DNA of 64,000 bases, taken from the NCBI RefSeq assembly GCF_018812025.1, contig NC_063057.1, positions 15,679,963 through 15,743,962 of the forward strand. Direction: 5' to 3'. Each line of letters begins with the position of its first letter. The stretch's first letter is position 1. Source of the DNA: Megalobrama amblycephala (lineage: Eukaryota; Chordata; Actinopteri; Cypriniformes; Xenocyprididae). The notes beneath the pieces are model-generated. The model had not been told where the DNA came from, did no database searches, and worked only from the letters and a program-made list of their open reading frames with translations. Positions 27,084 through 42,000 of this stretch are shown one piece after another. The position numbers and the translations under genes are program-made.

Positions 27084-30000
27084 GCTGCAGTGTAGGAGTG
27101 GGATTGCATTATGGTCTGAGCAGATTTCCCCAGAGTAGGATCACTCTCTGTGAATGAGGGATGAAACAGAGGAAAAGAGAAAGAAAGAGAGCAGAACGAG
27201 GTAAAGGGTGGGTTACATCTGACTCCTCCACCAAATTACTGAGAAAAACCCTTCCCATCAATCACACACACACACACTCATACTATGTGAAAGCCAAGCT
27301 GTTCAGAAAGGGTAACTCCATCCCTGCATTCTTTGCCTCTCCAGTTCTGCATGAAGGAATGCGGAAAACAGTATGGGATGATTATGTTAGCTCTAAACAA
27401 GTGACTACCAAGTGAGACAATAAGCCCTACGGCATCCATCCGGACAAAATCAGAGACGAATCCAAGCTGCATACATTTATTCAACACCCTCCTCATCTTC
27501 CTTTCCTTCTGTTTTTCATATCCTTTGATTGCCAGCTAAAAGGCAGGAGATGAGTAACGAGATTTGCCATAGCCAAAACACTAGAGACTTAAGTGAAAAG
27601 CATAATTTCCCCCCCCTACATTCCACCGGAAAAAGTAAACAAGCAGGTAATTAGGCAATAAAACAAATCAAATCCAAGCAGCATGCACATATGTTTACTT
27701 AGTTACAAATAAAGGGAAAAAAATAGTCCACAAAAGTGAGCTGAATCTGTCAAAACCTCACTTTGGGGACATCTTCAAATGGAAAAAAAGATGCATACAT
27801 GCAGTAAATTTTCATTTAATCACCTTTATCATCAGGGTCATTCCAACCTATAATTTTCTGCTACTGAACACAAAGGAAAAGAAATGAAATATTCTTTTCC
27901 ATGCAATTATTAAAGAGAATGGGAGCTTTCAAGCTTCAAAAATGTTGCAAAAGCACCATTAATATATCATAAAAGTGGTTCATATTATACAGTAGTTTAG
28001 TAGGCTACAGTATAATATGACGAGAGACTGAAATTCAAGTCATTATTCAATCAACATCTTCCCCTCTGGTGAGCTGTTAACCAATGAAAATGATGTATTG
28101 ATTAAATGAGCGAATTAAAAGTATTGATTAAATGAGTCAATGAAGTTGTGAAGCAGAACAGTCAGCTCAAGTGAATGAATCAGACCATTCTTGTAAAGTG
28201 TGTACAGTGTACTGGATCAACCGATTCATTGAAAAGACTCAAAAGAACAATTCACATGAACTCTCATGGCGAAAGGAGAGCTGGTATTTTAAGTAAATGT
28301 TACTTGAATTTCCTTCTGTTTGTCACACAAAACTATCACATGGCTTCAGAAGACATTAAAGGTAGGGTAAGCAATTTCGGAGAGGCTAGCTGTAGCAAGC
28401 TAGCTTTGAAAGCATTAGATCCCACCCTCGTTTCAGAGCGCTCTTCAAAGCCACGCCTCCTCCAAAACACATGAACGCGCACAGCCAGAGCAGAGTCTGC
28501 AAAGTGTTACGAGAGACGGTGTTAAATTACTTCATGTATCAATGCAGATAATAATAAACATAAACAACATAAAGAGCGCTGACTTGTACCACCTGATGGC
28601 TGCGGATTCATTTCAGCATTGATAGTGTTGCCACAGAAATGAACGAGATGAACGTCACGGGTTGCCATCTCTTAGTTATGGTCAATTTGGATTTTCAGGA
28701 TGCCAATAATCAGTTTGCATTGCAATATTAAAATCTAGAAAGAAACCTATATAGACTGATTTTAGTGAACTGTTGGTTGTGATTGGCTTAGACCTTAATA
28801 TGTTTTCAGTCATTTTTCAATTGTCCAGATTTTTAAGTTTTTTAATGATATTTTCCAGCATGCTTTCTTCAAATGTATATTATCCTATCTTGAAGTGAAA
28901 CAGATATTATATAGGTTGTTATATTATACCTGTAACAGTTGGTTTCACTAGTTCTAAAATGTTTCATTTTGCTACAAGTTATAATTTATCAGAGTACACT
29001 GTAAAATTGGTAACCTGATTTTGTAAGGATTTTTTTTTTCTACTTGAGCTAATGATTAATGACCTTTGTTGATGTAATATGAATTACTTTTGAGTTTAGT
29101 ATAAATAGTATAATTTTGGGGGGGGCACAGTAGTTGTGGTGTTAACACAGCATGAGCTTGTTGTTTTGGTGCAGGGGGAACTGTAAAAGGTACATATGTT
29201 GACAGGCAGGTAGGACATTGTATCATTGCATTTGGAACGATTTGACTTTATTTGACTTCCACTGTACATTTTTTAATATTCTGACCACTTCTATTATTGA
29301 TTACTATGAGATTGTGAAAAGAGTTTCAAGCAGTATTACAAAAAGTGTTAAAAATATTTCCTAACTTACCTTTAAATAAAGCACACAAGCCATATGGACC
29401 ACTTTCATGAAGTGATATAATCACTTTATTGCATATTTAAGAAAAATATCCATATTTAAAACATAAACTATAATCACTGAGGTCACCCTTCTACTAGAAC
29501 ACGGCTCTCTTGTGAAAGCACATATGGCCATTGCAGGAAGCCAGTGATTATAGTTTATAAAGTTTTAAATGTGGATATTTTTCTTACAAAAACCCAGTGC
29601 TTTGCTTCAGAAGGCATTTATTCACCTACATATGAATTACGTTTATGATGGATGGATGCGCTTTTTGAAGCGTCAAATACTCTGGCACTATTCAATGCCA
29701 TTACAAAGCTGGGAAGAGCCAGGATATTATTAACTCTGATTGTTTTTAGCTGAAGGAAGAAAGTCATACACACCTAGGATGGTTTGAGGATGAGTAAATT
29801 AAGGGACAATTTTCATTTTTGGGTAAACGAATCCTTTAAGTAGGTAAATGTGCATGTCTGGAAAAGACAATGAAAGAAACCATCTGATGCTGTTACTTTC
29901 ATTTAAACAGGTCTTGGGTAATCATAGATCATGTTTGATCATGTTTGTTCCTGACTTTGCACACATTTGAAACATTAGCATGTTTCACAATAAACTCACT

Positions 30001-33000
30001 ACTGTAGATCAGAGATAACACTCTCTTTGCTGAAAATTTCAGACTTTGCCTCACTGATATGAAAGTGTGTTAACAAACATATGTCAGTCTTATTCTCTTG
30101 ACACTTAGGAGTATGTAATTTCATGATAAATTGATATTCTGTATTCATGATGAAAACTGCGCAGAATTACACATACACTATAAAGTCTGTTGGGTCGACA
30201 TGGATACACACTTCTATACGCAGATCATTTCTTCCCCTCACACACACCAGTGTCATGAATACTGACAAGCTCCTCTGGTATGCAAATGATGGCAGAATAT
30301 TCATGAACCACTAAACTGAGCGGCGTTAATAATTGAAACAAAATGGCAGACTCGATTGTCGCTCGCACACGTATTTATATTTGTACTTTCTTTGTTGACA
30401 TCTGTCAGCGTCCCGCTTAAAACGATGTTCGCGGTGGATCAAAACACTCGTCCTTGCTGGGGGATTGTACGAGTGCATGTGTAAAAGGAGAGAACCTGAC
30501 AGAGCTGGTGGGAAAGAGTGTGACTCTGTCAAAACTGCTCGCAGCTGTTTTTGCGATAACAGCAGACAGCTCTGTGACTGCGTTAGGAAGCTCAGTGGGG
30601 CTTGACCCTGTTGGTAATGGGCAGGAAGCCGGGGATGAATTCGACTTGTGTTTTACTCTTACAGCCATTAGCCATTAACCTCTTTGAGCTGCGGCACTGA
30701 GGGAGAAATGAGGCATGTAGGAGCCATGGGAGCCACCGAGACTCTTCAGTCACAGATGCTAAAAGATTAGCAGGCCATTACTCCAACTGCACACAAATAT
30801 AAATATTATTATTATGTGCAGTTTTGCTGGCACGACTACCAAATTTTGTGATAAAACTGCTACTGATTCTAGTACTATATTGTAAATTTAAGACTGATAG
30901 TTGGATTGACTGAATGACACCCAACCTGGACAACTTGGTACTTCCAGAGAAAACTAATTATTTAATTAATTAAATTTTGTAGTTCAATAAAATATAAATG
31001 AATTGTATTTATGTTAAATTTGTCTATATTGTAATAATAAAATAAAATATTTTGTATTTATGTTAAATTTATTTACTTTTTTTGTGCCCATGCTGTCTTT
31101 GTTGTTGTCAAAATAATGAAATGAAATTAAATTAAATTAAATAATGAAATAAATAATTTATTACTGCCCAAGCCCTGAAAGGCCCTATTGTTTTCCTTAG
31201 GTAAAAAAAAAAAAAAAGAATTCCGACCTTTCGGGCAATTTTGGGTCCCTTAACATGCTCAAAAACTCTTGAAACTTTGCAAACACGTAGGAATCGTCAG
31301 CCATCAGGGCCAGGCACAAGTTGTCATGGGATGGGGGGGGGGGGGGTCACTTTCAAAATGCTTTGAAATCACCCTCTTATTTTTACCCAATTCACTTCAA
31401 ACTTTGTCAGAATAATGTCAAGACATGGCAGACCTGTGAAAGGATTCTTGATATCTTAAATACTGTTGCCTTGGCAACACGTCAAACTTTTATAATATTC
31501 TTGGGTGTTTTTGAGGCTCTTAGCATTCTTCAAATTGCATGGAACTCAACACACACGTCAAAGTTTGACAAGGGCAAAGCTTTAGAAATGGGTGGGGAGG
31601 AGAGGCTCTATAGCACCACCTTTTGACAAATGTTGAGGGGTTAGTCTTACCTACAGTCACCAACTCGGTACAGTCATTAGCTCTGATCAACAGGAAGTTT
31701 GATATTTGGGTTTGAATGTGGATTTTTTGAATAATCAGGCTCTGAGTTTTTAACTACTCCTCGTAGGAGATTCATGCAATCGCCATCATACTCGGTCAAC
31801 ATGAAACAAAGACACTGAAGATGATAAATTGCAAATGATTATAGGATATCTTAAACAGTGTTGCCATGGCGAGGGATTAAATTAATGGCAAAAAAAGGGA
31901 AACAGGAAGTGTCTCATATCATGTGAAATTATTGTTTGATTTAAATTAAATTAAGATTGTATGTTGCCCACCATACACAGGTTTCCTTAAGCCACTGGGG
32001 TGGCGGTGGCGCCGGGGCTTGGGCCCGTCATCGCTGCTTGCAGCTATATTATTGTTTTTGTGACTGTTTGTTTCATATCATTACACTAGTCAAGTATTGA
32101 AGCATTGAAGAGGAACTAGGTCTCTTTTAAATATATTTGGACAAATGATTAAAAGGAAAACAGACAGATATGATTTGCTGAAGTATGGTAATGGTGGACT
32201 GGAGACAGCTAAACTAATCTGAGGCCACATCAGGGGAAAAACAGGAGTCTTACATTTGGCTCATCACGTGTCCATAATTGAACACGACTAACTCGTTTAA
32301 GTAAAAAAAAAAAGGGGAAAAAAAGGATAGAGGACAAACAGACAGAAGATAGGGAAAGAGAATAGATAAATAAACAGGAAAAGACACATCAAAGCAGTTG
32401 TAACAAGACTTATGCTGAGCCACGTCTCAACTCTTTCCACCTAAATCCTGTTTTTGACAAGCTGTCACTTAACAAATCCTCAAAAAATCCCACACAATCT
32501 GACCGTGAAACACAAAACAATATTATTGACAAAAAAAACTGACTGAAAACGGTTACCTAGATGACACTTAAAGGACAGTAGTTAGCAGAATAATGAACTG
32601 ACTAGTTTCCTGCTGCAGACAGTAATAAAAGTTGCATGACCTTCTTCCATGATTTTTTAATTGTAAATTTGAATCGCTTTAGTATTCTGCTTGTGAGTAG
32701 CTCTTAACAAAGATTTCACAACCGCTCGGTTGGTTGCAAGTCATTTTTTACAAGTCATGGTTAACATACAGGATATGACTTAGAGAGGTTAACTATGAAG
32801 ACATATTTCTATTTCTCTATTCTTTTAGTAAACATCTTCCAGTTTACAATTGTGGAGCATCATATTTAATATATTATACACTAAACACAATGCATTTCAA
32901 GGAGGTGATTAACACAGAATATTTAAGATTTATAAATATTTTAATAACCTGAAATTACTTATTTCAATTTCAATGAACATTAAACTGTGATATTTAGAAG

Positions 33001-36000
33001 TCAGAAAGACAAATTTAGTCAGGGTGAAAAACTTAATTTGAAGTTTACTTAAAATCAAAATGTATCCATAAATTTGTCTTTTTTTTCCCCAAGACCATGA
33101 TACCCCTTTTACAAGATGTAATATAAGTCTCTGGTGTCTCCAGAATGTGTCTGTGAAGTTTCAGCTCAAAATACCCCACAGATCATTTATTACAGCTTGT
33201 CAAATTTGCCCTTATTTGGGTGTGAGCAAAAACACGCTGTTTTTGTGTGTCTCTTTAAATGCAAATGAGCTGCTGCTCCCGTCCGCTTTCCAGAAGAGGG
33301 CAGAGCTCAACAACAAAGCTGGAGAATCTCACGCAGCCAAAATGACGATTTTCAGTAACGGTGTTCAGCCTTACATTGTTCAAACCAGAGTCAGACACTG
33401 GTGGAAAGATTTAGGAAGAAGTTACAACTTTTAGAATGCAGCTGGATGATTCTGAGCCATTAGTGGATACATTTATGTAGTTGCTGTGGAGTTGATTCAA
33501 CTCATCGATTAGCATGTTGCCATCACATTAATCTTTTGTGCAAATTCAGCGTTGAATTGACCCTCGTTTGTGAAGCAGTCCGGCGTAAAATGATGGCATG
33601 GCAACAACACTCTTCTACAACAACTCTTCCTCTTCTCTAAAGCAGCACAACATGGCCGTTTATGTAAATTTTAGGGTTAGTAATGTCACTAACATGGGAA
33701 GAAGCTTGTTGTAGTCCCTACCAGCTGTTTGTCGTAGTCCCTAAACAGATAATTCTGTAAAAGAAAATATCTCCCTTTGCATGTAATTTTGAGCATCGTA
33801 ACTTTGCAGACGTTGTTTATGCTCAAACAGCAACATTACACACTAACTAGAGTTAAAAAAGTGATATCATAATCAGCCACCCCTTTAATGTGATAGGCCG
33901 TCATAACTGTGATGTGCGAACATCATGATGTGAGTGTTTTGATTGGTCCTCTGCTATCCTGCAGCACAAAACTGCAGTGGTGACTATAATCAGGCAGCGA
34001 ACAGATTCCTGTGATTTCATGCTTCTGGAGAAACCAGGGGGGGGCAGAAACAGAGCTGTCAAAATCCACAAACATTCATGCAAACATCCGCACGAGCACA
34101 AACAGAGGGTTAAAGTACAGTAACACAGGAAATAGTAGAACACACACTTTCGCTCACACACACACACATCAAGTGAAGTCCCGCCAGACTGTGCGGCTGC
34201 ATTAATAGAGTCATCTGGGAGATAAACAGTGACTGCAGCTGCATCAGGTGTGAATCACTGGCCTACAGGCAACACTGCTCACTGCGTCTCCATGACAACT
34301 TGCAGGTGACTCACCAACCTCTCTGAGTAAGGCTAAAGCTGTTTCCACGACAACCCTAACCCTTACCGCAGGAATGATGCCAGAGGAAAGAACTGCGGCA
34401 GGGGCCGTAGCATCCCAGTACTATAGGCATCTACTTAAATGCCACGACAAGAGGAGGAGGAGGGGGGCGCCATGGGACCTAATGTTCTGTGTTTGTCAAA
34501 TCAATACAGCATGGACAAGTGTTCTGTGAAGTATTTATAATATAACATAATACAATATAATATAATATACTGCAATATAATAAGAAAAGTAATGATTTGG
34601 GAGCAACTGGAGATTGATTGGATTGTGAAGCATTTACTATTGTGATACAATTTTCTGCAATAATAATAATAATTATTATTATTATTATTGTAGCAACCTG
34701 AATCATAACAAAGCACTGTTTGCCAGAGGAGGACTGGCCCCCCCCGACTAAGCCTGGTTTCTCCCAAGGTTTTTTTTTCTCTCCATTTTAACACCTATTT
34801 GCCACCTGTTTGCCACCTGATGTCACCTGTTGGAGTTTGGGTTCCCTGCCGCTGTCGCCTTTGGCTTGCTTAGTTGGGGACACTTGACATTTGACTTGAC
34901 ATTTGATATTCAACAGTATTCTTGACATTTATTCAACAGTGCTTTGATCTGCCTGCATTGACACAATTCTTTAAGAGCTGCTGTGCAGCCAAAATTATAT
35001 ACCAGTTATCACTGTAAAGCTGCTTTGACACAATCAGCATGGTAAAAAGCGCTATATAAATAAAGGTGACTTGACTTGACTTGATTATTATGGATGTTTC
35101 CGAGCCTATCTCAAGGATTAGTATCGGGGCCGATTTAGCATTTTTTAACTGATCAGTATCGGCTATCCTAAGCCCGATCCTTTATTTTAAGTCAGCTGTC
35201 ATGCAGGTGTTTTGCAGTAGGTGGCAGTATGCACCTTAAAGTGGATTTGCCAACCGCCATTAAAAGGAAAAGAAGAAGCTCAATGTGCGTGCTTAAAGGA
35301 TTAGTCCACTTTTAAATAAAATTTTCCTGATAATTTACTCACCTCCATGTCATTCAAGATGTTCATGTCTTTCTTTCGTAAGTCGAAAAGAAATGAAGGT
35401 TTTTGATGAAAACATTTCAGGATTATTCTCCTTATAGTGGACTTCAGTGGCCTCCAAACGGTTGAAGGTCAAAAATCACAGTTTCAGTGCAGCTTCAAAG
35501 GGCTTTAAACGATACCAGACGAGGAATAAGGGTCTTATCTAACGAAACAATCTGCCATTCTCGAAAAAAATACAACTGTATATGCTTTATAAACACAAGT
35601 GATCGTCTTGCGGCGCAAGCTTTTTGAAGATGCGGAAAGCGGAAGCACGTGCAAGGCGATCACTTGTGTTTATAAAGCATATACAGTTGTTTTTTTTTTT
35701 TTTAATGACTGATCGTTTACACATGACACACATTCAAACTTCTATGTTTAGCATATTTTGATGCGCACTTTTTTAACGAATCACTCGAAAGTACTTTTTT
35801 TACTATTTATTTTTATCTGCCGTCACACTGTCCGAGACGTCTTAGGTATAACGCATGCTATATGGGTTGCTTCGAACATGACTGGCGTTCTGACACCATG
35901 AGCATCATGCTTTCTAACCTTCAGTCCACTTTTTTCCCTTTTTGTTGCAATTATTCTGCTTATTGTACCAATGGATACAATAAAGTCCTGCCCATTTTTT

Positions 36001-39000
36001 CCTTATTGAGCATCTTGTTTGACATGGAAATACATCAAGTGGAACAAAAATGCATTGCTAATAATTTACGTTGACTTAATGAGGTGCACAAAGTATTTTT
36101 CTGATAGGTATAAATGCTGAGTTAGTGTGGAGGTTATTTACATCAATGTTCTATTGATTGATTTTTTTGCTAGTTTTCATTAATTTGAAGTTACCAACCG
36201 TTGCGAGGACAGGCGTTGTGGAGTTGGATGTCCAGAGAGCAGGGTTTGCGTGTGACAGCTGTAGCCACTGACTCGTAAGGGTTGTCCTCATCCTCTGGTA
36301 AAAACACGTCCAATGATGGAGAATGGGCAATTTCACCACATCGACTGTCCTGCACAAACAACATAACAGAAACCAGTCTTTAGATAGACAGACAGACAGA
36401 TATTTTAAAAGATAATTTTCTAAAAAAAAAAAAACTGTCTTGAAAAAGCCAACATTTTTTTCAAGTGTGAAAAAGATACTCCGCATCCAATTGAGAGTTT
36501 ATTCCCATAAAGACAAACCGTTCTGTCTCACGTGCAGAATGACAGGGATAAATAGCCACCCGTGATACCCTGCTCTATCATCTTCAGTGAAATATTGCCA
36601 TCACCTCCTGCTGCCTGTTTGTCTTCATGGGTGCAACACGGCAGGCGTGTGAGGGCAACCATCCCTCAAAGTAAACATAGCACAGGCCAAGCTGCCCCCA
36701 TTGTCATCGCACTTATTTCCCATGAACCCCATCGATTTCTTCTCAGACAACTATTACTCTACCTGTCAGTGCCAAATCCTGCATCACCCAGAAAGCATTA
36801 GACACATCCATCATGCACCGGGCACAGGGGAAGGGCGATTTATCACATGGGATTGAAAGAGAGACCTTTGTCTCTCTCTCTCTGTTTCTCTCCTGATGCT
36901 TCTATGATACAGCTGTTCAGGTAATTCCATATAGACACTCAAGATCAGGTGTTGGTTAAAAGTAAATTAAATCCTTCTTCCAACATTCATTCTCCATACA
37001 CACTCAGACACAGGTGGTTTAAAACGTATATTAAAGTGATTAAACATGTATTAACTTGGGTATGATTATTCATAACCGCAGAATCTGAATCTGCTTGTGA
37101 TTCAAAGTGTTGTGTGCAAAGGAAATTTACAATTAGTAAGAAGAAGAGGTGCTTGCCCATGCAAAAGTCGCTTCCATGATGCTAGATTGCTGTGAGTAGT
37201 TGCCAGGGCATTGCTAGGTAGTTGCTAAGACACTGGTTGAGGCTACTAGGCGATACTATTGTGTTCATTGTGGTTACTAGGGGGTTGCTAGGTGGTTACT
37301 AGAGTGATCTGGCTGGGCATTGCTAGGTGATTGTACAGTAAGTGGTGTCTGCACATTGTCTCAATAATGCTACAGTGTTTGCATGGGGGGGTTAATGTAG
37401 TTGCTGTTTCACAAGTCACAACTAGCTTTGTTTGGGTTTTCTGTTTGTGAGCGGCCCTTGTAAAAGTCACCTTCACAATGCTAGGGTGTTCTGGGTGGTT
37501 GCAAAGGTGTTGTTATATGGTTTTCTGGGTCAGAACAGCTAGATTTTGCATTTTCTAAGTGGGTTCTAAGTGGCATTGCTAGTTGATTGTTGTGAGTGGT
37601 GCTTGCCCATGCAAAAGTTGCCTCTATGATGGTAGACAGCTGTGGGTAATTGCTAAGCCATTGCTAGGTGGTTGCTATGGTGTTGGTTGTGTTTACTAGG
37701 TCGCTACTACAGTGTTCATTGTGGTTGCTAGGTGGTTACTAGAGTGGTCTAGTTTGTTACTAGGGCATTTCTAAGTGACTGTGAGCGGTCTTTGCCCATT
37801 TGTGTGTTGCTAAGGTGTTGCTAGGTTATTGTGAGTAGTGCTTGTCCATGCAAATGTTGCTTCCATGATGCTAGATTTTCATGGGTAGTTTCTAGGGCCT
37901 CGGTGGGAGCTAGTGTGTTTGCTGTGGCTACTGTAGTGTGGCTACTAGGGGTGTGGAGTGGAGCCAGCTAAGGGACCTTTCCTGATCCGAAAATTAAGTA
38001 CTTAAATATCTTCTAATTAAAACAATAATGCTAAATGTTGAATTAAAGGGGAAAAAAAACTTTGTGTACAGAGTTATGTCAGGACAAACATCCAAATAAG
38101 AGGACTATAGTGCGTCCCAAATGACGCACTATACACTATGCACTTATACACTATGTACTTGTGCACTATGCACTCATCCATGTAGTGCGTGAATTGTACA
38201 AGGTTATTTTGTCATTTAACAATAGAGTCCGATCCTCCCTTCCCCTCTGCTACGTAATTAAAGCTGCGACAGTTGAGTGCACGAAGTGTCCAACATTCCA
38301 CACTTTTCCGTTAATTTAGTGCATCATCCGGGTATTTAAAGTGTACTTTTTCTTTTTGGAACTTTCAGTGTGAATGCACTACTTGCACTATTTATACTTA
38401 AAAACGTCATAGAATAGTGCATAAGTGCGCGAATTGGGACGCACCTTATAAATAGCTGATTAGAGAACATGGAAGATGAAAGAAAATATTCACATTGGCT
38501 GAAAATTGCTAAAACAACTATTACTATGCATATACAAATGCAAATCTGAACAATATATATATTATACATAAATGCTTGCTGTATTCGAGAGTGAGACAGA
38601 GAAAAACGCTATCTGATTTGCGACTGTGCTTAATTCATTCATTCGTGTATCATATCGTACAGGGTTAATTAAAATAGACATATCAAATAGTAAAAAAATG
38701 TGTATGATGTAGTATTTTAGTTGATTTCATTCATAGAGTTTACACTCATTTACTTCACACACTCATTATTGCATAATGGTTTTAAAAGTTTATGTATAAT
38801 AATAAGCTATCCACCAGCTCATTCAGTGTCTGACGAATATTTTCTCTATTATCTGGCAGAATTCGTTATTCCTTCTGATGCGAATAAGCTATCCCTACCC
38901 TACATCTCTAGTGGTTTCTATAGCATAGGGTGTTCACTATGTTTAGGTGGTTGCTAGAGCATTGCTAGGTAATTGTGTAATTGAGTGGTGCTTGCCTGAA

Positions 39001-42000
39001 GTCATCTACATAACGCTAGGGAGTTTGTTATGGGTGGTTGCCAGGGTGTTACTAGGGTGTTCTGGGAGGTTACTGTGGTTGCTGTTTCACAACTAGATTC
39101 TCTGAAGAAAGTTTGAGTTGTGCTTGTAAAATTCGCCTCCACGATTCTAGGGAGTTCTGGATGGTGGTTAGGTGGTTGCTTACCGGTCAAAGTCAAAAAA
39201 GTTCCTCTAATGATCATTTTCCCCTCTCTCTTTCCATTTGAGCCACACTGAATAAAGCTCCAGTCAGAAAGAACAGAGGCCCTCCAGAGAGCCACGCAGA
39301 GAAATCAACAGAGAGAATAATAGAGAGGTGAGAGAGAGAGAAAGACGGAGAGAGATCAAAGCTGCGTTCACAAGAACTTACACTTTTGGACTTTCTGTGT
39401 CAGTTTAAATAGCATTGTGGGGCGGGACAGAGGAGTCAGGCACACGCCGAGGAAAATACTTAGAGAGCAGGAAGGAGGGGAAATGCACGGGCTTTGAATC
39501 AGTGGTTTCCTGCATTGTGCGCTAGCATGCACACGCTTGCACAGGAAACTACCCACTGGCTGAATAGAATGAGAAAAAAACTACAGCAAAGTTGTGGATT
39601 ACAATCTTCCTTCACTGAAGTTAGTTTTACTGCTGGTGAAATAACCTAAACCTTAACCCGTAAGAAAACATTGAGCATTTGTAAAATAGCAAAAATTAAA
39701 GAAATGATACTTTTATATTTAATAAACAACCAAATAAATAAAAGTAATATCATAAATAATAATAATAGTGATAAATATAATAATAGTATTAAAAAATATA
39801 ATAAAATAATTCAATATAGAATTATTCAAATTCTGCTGATAAATAATATTTGTCACTAATCATTTAGTCAGATTTAGATATCTTCTAAGGACAATTTTGT
39901 CGCAAACGTGTAAACGCACACACACACACAAGAATATACAGTACACACTTATGTTAAAAAAGTACCTGTTTATCTCTTGCGAATCCTGATTTCTTCACTG
40001 AGACTGAAATTCCAACTCTTCTGCGTACGAACAAAATGACCCCGCTGCGCCTGACTGTCCGAGCACACTACAACTCTTGTTCTCTTTCCCTATCTCTCTC
40101 TGACAGCAGAGACAGGAACTTCATTTTTTTTTCTCAGAAAAGGAAGACTACAAAACAAACAGAAGCGATTCAAGTCAGTAATTAGCGTGCTGATGTAGAG
40201 CTGCAGTTGCTGGACTCAAGATTCAAATAGGAAATCTGCCCGGACGGCCCTCAGTCACGTCTGCAATCTTCAGCTGCACATGTGATCACATGGGGCCTGA
40301 CAGACTTTTACTGCCGGCTTAACTCTTGTCTTCCTCCCTTTCTCATTTTCTTCTTTAATCGGCTCTTTTTGCTTTATTCCTTTTGGTTTTCTTCACATTT
40401 ATCCAGAGTTCTGTCACTCGCTCTTTTCTCAGTTGATACAGTATCTGATCTGAATGGCCACTGTCATTTCCTGTGCTTTTCTAATCTGAGCTATGCATAT
40501 TTTGGAGGAGGACCCCACAGCATAAAAGGCCCTCAGAGACCTTCTCAGAACAGATAGAGGGATTGATATAAAGCGAGAGAGGGAAGATAAGTTTGGTCAT
40601 GTGCTTTAGAGGAGGGCTTTGCATGCAGAGATGATACCAGTGGAGGGAAGTAAGGCTTACACAATTTTGTTGCAATATGCTTCACAGTGAGGCTTCGTTA
40701 TAAACCGAACAAACAATAAGCGGGAAAATGAAGCAACTACAAATAAATAACATCAGCAGCAGCAAGATAAAGTAGCCTGTTCAAGACAGCCAGTTTCTCA
40801 CTAAAAGACTTCCAGCCAAAATAATCTCATTCTGCCTGATATATAACGGACTTAGTGCAAGAGATAATAGAGAGAGAAAACAGAGAGTTGGAGAAAGAGA
40901 ATTAGCAAATTGAAGTGGCGATGATTTCCGACTTTCATAAAAATATCTGACTACAGTTATTACTTTCTCCTATTAAACACCTTTGGAGATTTAGCACCTG
41001 CTCCCGATGTAACTATGAACTCTGTGATGCACTTTTCCTTCAGCTCACAGGCTAAATCTGCAGGTCAAACCCCAAACGCTGAGAGGAATAGTGTTTTTTT
41101 GCTGTTGTTGTTTTGTGTTCTTGTGATTAAAGGCCTGAAGGCTTTGTTTTGTCAGTGAATGCTAACAAATATGATCCAAAATAACCTTTTGGCACACCTA
41201 TTACCGATAATTGGATTGAGAAGATTGACTGTTATATAAAACAGTACTTTGAATTGTTCAATTGAAAATAAATCTATATTGTCGCTTGAAAAAGAATTTT
41301 CCCTATTATATTTGTGACAAACAGCACAGATTATTGTGTCATCATACATTAGACAGTCTCTTTGTAAAACACATTGTCAGAAAATAGTGTCAAATTTTGT
41401 CAAGGTCCATCATTATGTTATTCCTTATGTTTTTGTTTTTCAGGAAACAATCTTTTCAGTAAAAAGCAAGTTTGGGCTTTCTAGCAGATCCAATTAAATC
41501 TCTTAAATATGGCAGTTTTATCTCATTGATGCATTATCTATTAAAACAGGAAATTGGAGCAAAATATAATTGAATGGATTAAAGGGTTAGTTCACCCAAA
41601 ATGAAAATTCAGTCATTTATTACTCACCCTCATGCCGTTCCACACCTGTAAGACCTTCGTTCATCTTTTGAACACAAATTAAGATAGTTTTGATAAAGTC
41701 CAATGTCTCAGTAAGATCATTTCCTTTTTCATTGCCCAGAAAGCTGCTAAAGACATATTTAAAACAGTTCATGTGACTACAGTGGTTCAACCTTAATATT
41801 ATAAAGCGACGAGAACACTTTTTGTGCGCCAAAACAAAACAAAACAAAAAACAGCGACTTTATTCAACAATATCTAGTGATGGCCGATTTCAAAACCCTG
41901 CTTCATGAAGCTTTGAAGCTTTACGAATCTTTTGTTTTGAATCAGTGGTTCGGAGCACGTATCAAACTGCCAAAGTCATGTGAACTATTGAAATTTCGAA

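Noticed and set aside
36195..36349. Alternative donor TTG|GTAACT for exon F
   Set aside because: It would shift the phase to 2 and create a TGA early in exon G. The donor four bases earlier keeps the conserved frame.
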